Shown here: positions 63,831 through 64,000 of the stretch, one piece after another
How the letters are laid out: each line of letters begins with the position of its first letter
Numbering within the stretch: the first letter of the stretch is position 1
Origin: Sternotherus odoratus
Lineage: Eukaryota > Chordata > Testudines > Kinosternidae
Assembly: GCA_032164245.1 (NCBI GenBank)
Contig: JAVMKO010000002.1
Coordinates: 93,509,340-93,573,339, forward strand
DNA length: 64,000 nt
Reading direction: 5' to 3'
The notes under the pieces: model-generated
What the model saw: only the letters and a program-made list of their open reading frames with translations
What the model was told of the DNA's origin: nothing
Database searches by the model: none
Made by a program: the position numbers and the translations under genes

Positions 63831-64000
63831 CCCACCCCCCACTCCCCACCCCCGCGCAGCCGGACTCGGGGCCCTTTCACCGCGGCGCGTCTAAATGCGG
63901 GGAGGGGGCGGGGCGAGCGGGTGGCCGGCCCAGGGCAGCGTCGAATGAGGAAGCGGCTCTCAGGTTACGTAGTGGGGGGGGGGAGGGGGTGAATCCTAGG
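63831..64000. promoter_or_regulatory. GC- and CpG-rich sequence at the window edge, possible promoter
   Basis: The last 170 bases contain cgcggcgcgtctaaatgcgg and ggagggggcggggcgagcgg, with GC-box-like motifs. A CpG-island promoter of the next gene is likely. In human the gene after SIRT5 is NOL7, in the same orientation, but nothing coding for it is visible here. Confidence 0.35.

Overview
The window looks like nuclear DNA of a non-mammalian amniote, most probably a turtle. It has two spliced vertebrate genes with large introns. It also has CR1 LINE 3' ends closing on the ...CCCTGATATTCTATGAT motif, tyrosine-recombinase DIRS retrotransposons, foldback and non-autonomous hAT elements, and TA-flanked pogo/Tigger-like MITEs, a mixture typical of turtle genomes. 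The species assignment is inference. The genes were identified by reading translated exons against remembered family features; no search was run.

Layout. (1) 1-30684 (+): the last 14 coding exons of KIF13A, a kinesin-3 motor. The exons join in one frame into 897 C-terminal residues ending at a stop at 30682-30684. The last two exons encode a CAP-Gly domain, which human KIF13A is known to lack and its paralogue KIF13B has. One intron uses a GC-AG splice pair. A 13 kb intron (13555-26720) holds a nearly complete DIRS element with gag, RT/RNase H and tyrosine recombinase, flanked by inverted terminal repeats with an internal complementary region. (2) 30685-37550: KIF13A 3' UTR and intergenic DNA, with CR1 copies and several MITEs. 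(3) 37560-38260: a CpG-rich block, the likely SIRT5 promoter and non-coding first exon. (4) 41746-61332 (+): SIRT5, eight coding exons that join to 310 codons, the same length as human SIRT5, with every zinc, catalytic and acyl-specificity residue present. Intron 45309-51279 contains a foldback hAT element (8-bp target duplication) into which an APE-type LINE has inserted (12-bp target duplication). (5) 61333-64000: SIRT5 3' UTR, intergenic DNA and, at the right edge, GC-rich sequence that may be the promoter of the next gene.

The two host genes do not act in one pathway: KIF13A moves endosomal cargo on microtubules and SIRT5 removes succinyl, malonyl and glutaryl groups from lysines, mainly in mitochondria. 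Much of the unusual structure is in mobile DNA: three DIRS copies of different ages, a large near-perfect GC-rich palindrome inside a TA-flanked element (54207-54731), a 150-bp palindrome with an AT core (3586-3737), and GC-rich cargo of related composition in four TA-flanked MITEs from three TIR types. I saw no tRNA or rRNA gene, no CRISPR array and no convincing viral gene.
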